Assembly (NCBI GenBank): GCA_018902765.1
Contig: JAHIQC010000015.1
Span: 1 to 8,701, forward strand
DNA: 8,701 nt
DNA from: Actinomycetota bacterium
GTDB lineage: Bacteria; Actinomycetota; Coriobacteriia; Anaerosomatales; JAHIQC01
Reading direction: 5' to 3'
The position numbers and the translations under genes were made by a program. The notes below the pieces were generated by a model, which ran no database searches, was not told the origin of the DNA, and saw only the letters and a program-made list of their open reading frames with translations. This document shows, in pieces, positions 4,921 to 8,701 of the stretch; within the stretch, counting starts at the first letter, position 1; every line of letters begins with the position of its first letter.

Positions 4921-7783
4921 GGGCAAACGCGCCGGCGATGGAGTCCATGACCGCTGGGGTCACAGCCGCGATTCCGCCGAATACTCGCACGTCGTTGGCG
5001 GTCGGCGCGCAGCGGGTGAGAGCTTGCGTTGACGCGCTTCCCAGCGTTGCAGGCTCGGTCAGGATGAGCGCGCCGTGCAAAGCGCCCATCGCTGCGCCGC
5101 CGCCCAAAGCATCCGGGAAGTTCGCGCCGCTTGCCACGCCAACTGCTTCCGGCGTCGTCCATGCCGCGTTGATTGCGTACTCGAGCAGGGCGCCTGCCGT
5201 CGCGTAGCGGGAGTCTCCGCTGATGCGCTCGACCGTGATGCCAGCCGCTTCGAGCTCACGAACGACTGCGGGACCGACGGCACTCGTGCCACCGACGACT
5301 GTCACTGAACGCAGCCCTGTGGCTTGTATGGCCTGAAGGGTGGCTGCAGACAGCGCGTCGGGCCGGATCAGCAGTACCGGGATGCGCTGCGAGTACGCAT
5401 AGGGGGCTGCAGACAGCGCGTCGGCGAACGAATCCCCGCGGACCACGAACGCACGTTCGGGAACGATGCCAGTCACCTCTGCAAGCTGGCCAGCGATCAT
5501 CGCGGCTGTCTCATAGCGGTCGCTCCCGGCGATGCGGGAGACCGTGTACCCAAGACCGGCGAGAGTGCTCACGACGTTGTCGGAGACCGCACTGGCTCCG
5601 CCGACGACCGTCACATCGCGCGCGCCGAGGCGGTTCAGCTCTCCGATGACTGCGGGAGGCAGGTCGGCCGAGGGGGTCAGCAGTACCGGCGCGTCAAGCG
5701 CTCCGGCAAGTCCGTTGGCTGCAAGGGCGTCTGCGAAGGTCGCTCCGGTCGCGAGTACGACGTGCTCTGTAGTGTCGGCCGCAAATGTCGCACGCGAAAT
5801 GGCGGCGGCCGTCTCGTAGCGGTCCTTGCCCGAGATGCGGGCCAGAATGCTGCTTTCGGGGGCGGGCTGCAGAATCTCGGTGCGGGCGATCTCGACGTTG
5901 CCGACGTTGTCGACAGACCAGAACGTCACCGCGTGGGTCTGAGCCGGATCAAGCTCGAAGCTCGTGCCCGAGAGTGTTTGCCCGCCGTCAATCTGATACA
6001 GGGTCGAGCTCACTCCGGACAGGGGGTCTGTCGCGGCTAGTCCGACCTGCGTCATGCCTGCGCCGGTCGAAGAGGTGGCAAGCGAAGTGACCGGTGCGGT
6101 GCGATCGATCCGCACGGTGGCCAGGGTCTCGCGCTCGGTCAGGCCCTCAAGATCGGTCGACCAGTGGGCGACCCGTACGCGACCCTCAACAGCGACCTCG
6201 AATGGGCCATCATACAGGACACGGGCACCGTCACCGACGCGGTAGTACGTCGCCGCGACGCCGGGCGTAGCGTCGGTGGCTGACAATGCGACGGTGGCGG
6301 TGCCGCTGGTCCATGCGCTCGGTGTCACTCGGGCAGAGGTGACCGGCGCCGTGTTTCCGATTGCGCCGTACAGGCGCGTGATTCCTGCAAGATCTGCCGA
6401 GGAGGCGCTGCGGCGGATCTGACCGATCGACAGCGTGCCGGACATGATCTTGTCTGAGTCCGCAGCGCCGTACAGGTCACGAAGTGAGAGCCAGTGGCCC
6501 AGCTCGTGGGCGATGACGGTGGGAATGTCGATGTCCGCGCCTTGGGTTGCGTCGCCCCAGGCGTAGAAGTCGTTCAGGGTTACATCGGCTTCGATCATCG
6601 TGCCGTTCATGAACATGAGAGAGGCCTGTCCCAAGACGCCTTCCGGCAGCTGGGCCCAGGAGATCTCGTTCATCGAGTTTCCTACTGCGGGTATCGCGGT
6701 CGCTCCAGCGAACACCAGGTTGAAGTTCGAGGCACCGGCCCATGTGTTCGCGCCGGCCAAGACGAGTTCATTTTCGAGATTGGTGTCGGCGCAGTTCGGC
6801 GTGATGTAGAAGGTACTCATGCTCTCCGGCCACCGCGCAGGCCCCAGGCCGTAAGTCACTTCGAAGTTGACCGGCGCCAAGCGGATCTGAGCGGCCGTGA
6901 CAACGGTCAAGGGGCCGCTTCCGGCGCTGGCTCCTGCGTAACCGGCGACCGTACCTACCGGGACACGAACGACGATCTGTGTGTCGGTCCACGACACCAT
7001 GTCCGCCGGCGAAGCGACGATCGCGGGCTGTCCGGCTCGGTAGAAGAACTCGACGCTTCCGGTGGCATCTCCGAAGCCGGCGCCACGAATGGTGATGGGC
7101 TCGGGCGTTCCTGCGGGAGCTGCGGCCGGCTCGATGACGTCGATCCGCGGGTCCTGCGCATCGAAGGTTGCCGCGCTGCCGAGTGTGGGCTGATCCTTGG
7201 GCGTTGCGACCGATGCAATCAGGCCGAAGGCCTCGGGAAATGCCTTGCGTACTGAAGGTGATGCGGTCGGTGCGAGCACCCGGCCAGTCAGCCGCTCCAG
7301 GGTCTCGCCGCTCTCTACGATGCGCCCCGAGTCGACCGAAAGTCGGGCATCTCGGCCGAGCAGGTTGCCATGGTCATCCATGAACAACACGACGTCTTCG
7401 CCGATCGAGAACGTAGGCGTTTCGGTGAGTTTCACTGTGATGGCGCCCGCGGTACCTCCGGCCATGTTGAGCTCGAATTCCGCGGGGCTTTCGCCTAGGA
7501 TTGCGCGGCCATTCGTGAAACCTACGCGGGTGCGGATCGAGCCCGACGCGTCACTGTAGGAATCAACCGATGCCACGTGGGCTACGACAACGCGCTGGGC
7601 CGCCGGAAGGCCAGCGCCACTTTCGAGGAGCATGGCATGGGCAGGAGACGCGAGAGCGGGCAGCCAGAACGCGAGGCCGAGAGCGCAGATCGCGAACAGG
7701 CGAGACATCTGCCTCATGGAGATGATACGCGCGACGGAGTAAGCGTGCGCCGTACCCACCGTCATGGAGTAGTGACCGCTCAT
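4916..7783 (-). CDS. Secreted matrixin-like metalloprotease with IPT/TIG domain and three CWB2 cell-wall-binding repeats
   Basis: Predicted surface protease of 955 residues. Order: Sec signal peptide (hydrophobic core about 29-44, cleavage likely after SPAHA at 50) with a long N-region; a beta-rich domain of unknown function (51-189); an IPT/TIG Ig-like domain (about 214-299); a zincin domain (about 304-474); two Ig-like, OmpL47-like domains (about 477-561 and 562-641, the second with WSVDNVGNVE); three CWB2 repeats (649-744, 750-842, 853-949). The zinc site HELGHWLSLRD (426-436) gives His426, catalytic Glu427, His430 and Asp436 as third ligand, followed by a Met-turn KIMSG with Met447. Asp as third ligand is known in snapalysin (M7). 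The usual metzincin Gly is Ser433. The ATG at 7783 is chosen because GGAGGG (minus strand, 7798-7793) lies 9 nt upstream. Alternatives are ATG 7717, giving a shorter signal peptide without a ribosome site, and ATG 7876. The substrate is unknown. Confidence 0.88.
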   Translation of the reverse strand: MSGHYSMTVGTAHAYSVARIISMRQMSRLFAICALGLAFWLPALASPAHAMLLESGAGLPAAQRVVVAHVASVDSYSDASGSIRTRVGFTNGRAILGESPAEFELNMAGGTAGAITVKLTETPTFSIGEDVVLFMDDHGNLLGRDARLSVDSGRIVESGETLERLTGRVLAPTASPSVRKAFPEAFGLIASVATPKDQPTLGSAATFDAQDPRIDVIEPAAAPAGTPEPITIRGAGFGDATGSVEFFYRAGQPAIVASPADMVSWTDTQIVVRVPVGTVAGYAGASAGSGPLTVVTAAQIRLAPVNFEVTYGLGPARWPESMSTFYITPNCADTNLENELVLAGANTWAGASNFNLVFAGATAIPAVGNSMNEISWAQLPEGVLGQASLMFMNGTMIEADVTLNDFYAWGDATQGADIDIPTVIAHELGHWLSLRDLYGAADSDKIMSGTLSIGQIRRSASSADLAGITRLYGAIGNTAPVTSARVTPSAWTSGTATVALSATDATPGVAATYYRVGDGARVLYDGPFEVAVEGRVRVAHWSTDLEGLTERETLATVRIDRTAPVTSLATSSTGAGMTQVGLAATDPLSGVSSTLYQIDGGQTLSGTSFELDPAQTHAVTFWSVDNVGNVEIARTEILQPAPESSILARISGKDRYETAAAISRATFAADTTEHVVLATGATFADALAANGLAGALDAPVLLTPSADLPPAVIGELNRLGARDVTVVGGASAVSDNVVSTLAGLGYTVSRIAGSDRYETAAMIAGQLAEVTGIVPERAFVVRGDSFADALSAAPYAYSQRIPVLLIRPDALSAATLQAIQATGLRSVTVVGGTSAVGPAVVRELEAAGITVERISGDSRYATAGALLEYAINAAWTTPEAVGVASGANFPDALGGGAAMGALHGALILTEPATLGSASTQALTRCAPTANDVRVFGGIAAVTPAVMDSIAGAFAQ
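4937..5839 (-). repeat. Three tandem CWB2 (PF04122-type) repeats encoded in the protease gene
   Basis: Three units of about 95 residues each open with an R-I-(S/A)-G-x-x-R-Y-x-T-A motif: RISGKDRYETA (5839 downward), RIAGSDRYETA (5536 downward) and RISGDSRYATA (5227 downward). Each then has an (A/R)xG(A/D)xFADAL-like segment, with FPDAL in the third, and a V(T/R)V(V/F)GG segment followed by (S/A)AV. CWB2 modules are known to attach proteins non-covalently to anionic cell-wall polymers, usually as three copies forming a trimeric arrangement. That count is met here, which argues that the C-terminus is complete. Repeat 3 is the most divergent. Confidence 0.88.
5342..5424 (-). repeat. 20-bp exact direct repeat inside CWB2 repeat 2
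   Basis: An identical 20-bp block occurs at 5342-5361 and 5405-5424, offset by 63 bp (21 codons, in frame). Both copies encode DALSAA, once in the ADALSAAPYA segment and once in PDALSAATLQ. Both amino-acid motifs are ordinary within CWB2 domains, but exact codon identity over 20 bp suggests either a small duplication or chance with shared codon bias. Confidence 0.6.
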
Positions 7784-7839
7784 CGCCCTTTGCCCTCCGT
7801 TCGCCCTACTTACTCTATCGGGCAAGAACGATGAGCGGT
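7775..7839. repeat. 11-bp perfect inverted repeat spanning the protease leader and start codon
   Basis: ACCGCTCATCG (7775-7785) and CGATGAGCGGT (7829-7839) are perfect reverse complements with a 43-bp spacer. The lower arm covers the proposed protease start codon (minus-strand ATG at 7783-7781), and the spacer holds its GGAGGG ribosome site. In a minus-strand transcript starting above 7839, the arms could pair and hide the start codon. If transcription starts within the spacer, they can act only as DNA sites. A near copy of the same motif, GATGAACGGT (7852-7861), lies 22 bp beyond the upper arm. Confidence 0.6.
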
Positions 7840-8007
7840 GAACCAGCGGGTGATGAACGGTACTCGGTCGCCGCACGGTGGCGAGAAGGGACCGCCCGAG
7901 GTGTTGCGGACGCGTCCCGCCCAGCGCAATCCAGCTTCGGCTGAACCGGTGGGAGCGGTATCATGGGGTTCCGCTATCGGGCGGCACTGTCGAGTGGAGT
8001 GGTGGGC
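7784..8007. promoter_or_regulatory. Divergent intergenic region between protease and PAQR-family gene
   Basis: This 224-bp region should hold both promoters. For the + gene, TATCAT at 7959-7964 is a plausible -10 with a poor -35 (TTCGGC, 7936-7941, 17-bp spacer); transcription would start near 7971, giving a leader of about 37 nt with GGAG at 7996-7999. For the - gene, TAGAGT (minus strand, 7817-7812) is a weak -10 candidate with TTCACC 19 bp upstream. Between them lies a nested potential hairpin: CTCGG (7863-7867) with CCGAG (7896-7900) enclosing TCGCC (7868-7872) with GGCGA (7880-7884). A 9-bp direct repeat CTATCGGGC occurs at 7815-7823 and 7974-7982. I recognise no known riboswitch or small-RNA family. 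Confidence 0.35.
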
Positions 8008-8664
8008 ATGGAAGTGGCAGGCAATCTCAAAGGTCGGAGAGACTACACCTTAGGCGAGGAGATCGCCAACAGCATCACTCATGGGATTGGTGTAGGCCTC
8101 AGCGTAGCCGCGCTCACCATGCTGGTCATCTACGGCTTGAGAAGCGGGGACGCATGGCGTCTAGCTACGGCAATCGTGTTCGGGATAGCTCTCGTCATGG
8201 AGTACACGGCCTCGACGCTGTACCACAGCTTTCCCCAGCCGAAGGTCAAGCACGTGTTCAAGATCTTGGACCATGCAGGCATCTACATGCTCATCGCAGG
8301 CTCCTACACGCCCTTCACTCTTGTGACTATTCGCGAGAGTGGGGGCTGGTGGTGGTTTGTGATCGTATGGGGGCTCGCGGTGGCGGGGATTGCTACCGAG
8401 GCTTTCTGGACTTACCGTCCGCGTTGGCTCTCGGCGGCTGTGTATCTCGCGATGGGATGGCTCGTGGTTCTCGCGATTCGTCCCATTGTCGCGAATCTGG
8501 ACCCGGCCGGAGTGTCGCTACTCGTTGCGGGCGGCCTCGCATACACCCTGGGGACCGTCTTCTACGTGCTCAAGCGAATCCCGTACTTCCATGCAATCTG
8601 GCATCTCTTCGTGCTTGGCGGCAGTATCTGTCACTTCCTGGCCGTCATCTTGTTCGTGATGTGA
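8008..8664 (+). CDS. trhA: Hemolysin III / PAQR family membrane protein (TrhA-like)
   Basis: Integral membrane protein of 218 residues with about seven hydrophobic helices, the usual size for bacterial hemolysin III family members. Family hallmarks are present: EEIANSITHG (17-26) before helix 1, STLYHSF (69-75), KILDHAGIYMLIAGSYTPF (85-103) and HAIWHLFVLGGSICHF (195-210). His73, Asp88, His195 and His199 are the likely metal-site residues by analogy with PAQR receptors. The bacterial homologue TrhA (YqfA) is linked to membrane fluidity homeostasis; the hemolysin label comes from an early Bacillus cereus study and does not show toxin activity here. The ATG at 8008 is preferred because GGAG (7996-7999) lies 8 nt upstream and the length fits. 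An upstream in-frame ATG at 7963 overlaps the proposed -10 element. The stop is 37 nt before the window end. Confidence 0.92.
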   Translation: MEVAGNLKGRRDYTLGEEIANSITHGIGVGLSVAALTMLVIYGLRSGDAWRLATAIVFGIALVMEYTASTLYHSFPQPKVKHVFKILDHAGIYMLIAGSYTPFTLVTIRESGGWWWFVIVWGLAVAGIATEAFWTYRPRWLSAAVYLAMGWLVVLAIRPIVANLDPAGVSLLVAGGLAYTLGTVFYVLKRIPYFHAIWHLFVLGGSICHFLAVILFVM

Positions 8665-8701
8665 TCGCGCATTATTTGCCGCGCATCGCCCCGTTCGACC
8701 C

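Noticed and set aside
5324..7834. Several + strand open frames of 60-250 codons opposite the protease gene.
   Set aside because: They are antisense shadows of a high-GC coding region: composition is rich in Arg, Gly and Ser, there are no recognisable domains, and the minus-strand frame has clear domains throughout.
7831..7944. A 37-codon + strand frame starting ATGAGCGGT, below the usual length cut-off, in the divergent spacer.
   Set aside because: It has no Shine-Dalgarno sequence, its product (starting MSGEPAGDERYSV) resembles nothing I know, and its start coincides with the inverted repeat arm. Such a frame is expected by chance at this GC content.
7784..8007. Known riboswitch (for example c-di-GMP or cobalamin type) in the divergent spacer.
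   Set aside because: I could not find the conserved core of any such family; only short stems are visible. A covariance-model search would settle it.
8672..8701. A minus-strand frame open from the window end to TAA at 8674-8672, possibly the last nine codons (GSNGAMRGK) of a gene converging on the PAQR gene.
   Set aside because: Nine codons are too few to separate coding from chance, although the close convergent spacing would match the two other convergent pairs here.

Overview
The window is high-GC DNA carrying seven protein-coding genes, one of them cut by the left edge. It looks chromosomal. There are no rRNA or tRNA genes, transposases, integrases or CRISPR arrays. The clearest hint of the host is a large secreted protein ending in three cell-wall-binding type 2 (CWB2, PF04122) repeats, a module of Gram-positive surfaces. 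With the high GC this suggests an actinomycetote, possibly a Coriobacteriia-like lineage. That placement is inference from composition and domain content only.

Layout. Positions 2-3087 (+) hold an ABC-2 type exporter operon: the C-terminal part of the ATPase, then two different permease subunits in tight coupling (6-nt gap, then a 4-nt ATGA overlap). Positions 3179-4147 (+) hold an EamA/DMT-type ten-helix transporter, possibly read from a leaderless mRNA. Positions 4167-4445 (-) hold a 92-residue acylphosphatase, and 4519-4902 (+) a 127-residue tautomerase-superfamily protein. These two diverge from a 73-bp region with a -10-like element inside nested inverted repeats. Positions 4916-7783 (-) hold a 955-residue secreted multidomain metalloprotease: signal peptide, N-terminal beta-rich domain, IPT/TIG domain, HExxH zincin with Asp in the third zinc-ligand position, two Ig-like/OmpL47-like domains and three CWB2 repeats. 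Positions 8008-8664 (+) hold a hemolysin III/PAQR-family membrane protein.

How the genes relate. The ABC genes clearly form one machine: one ATPase, and two permeases that probably make a heterodimeric channel. The remaining genes look like an ordinary mixture of single-gene units in alternating orientation. No shared pathway is evident.

The most notable non-coding signals are an 11-bp perfect inverted repeat with one arm over the proposed start codon of the surface protease, a hairpin whose two arms carry the stop codons of the convergent tautomerase and protease genes, and the nested palindromes between the acylphosphatase and tautomerase genes. I see no convincing new multi-gene system; the surface protease and its leader are the parts most worth a second look.
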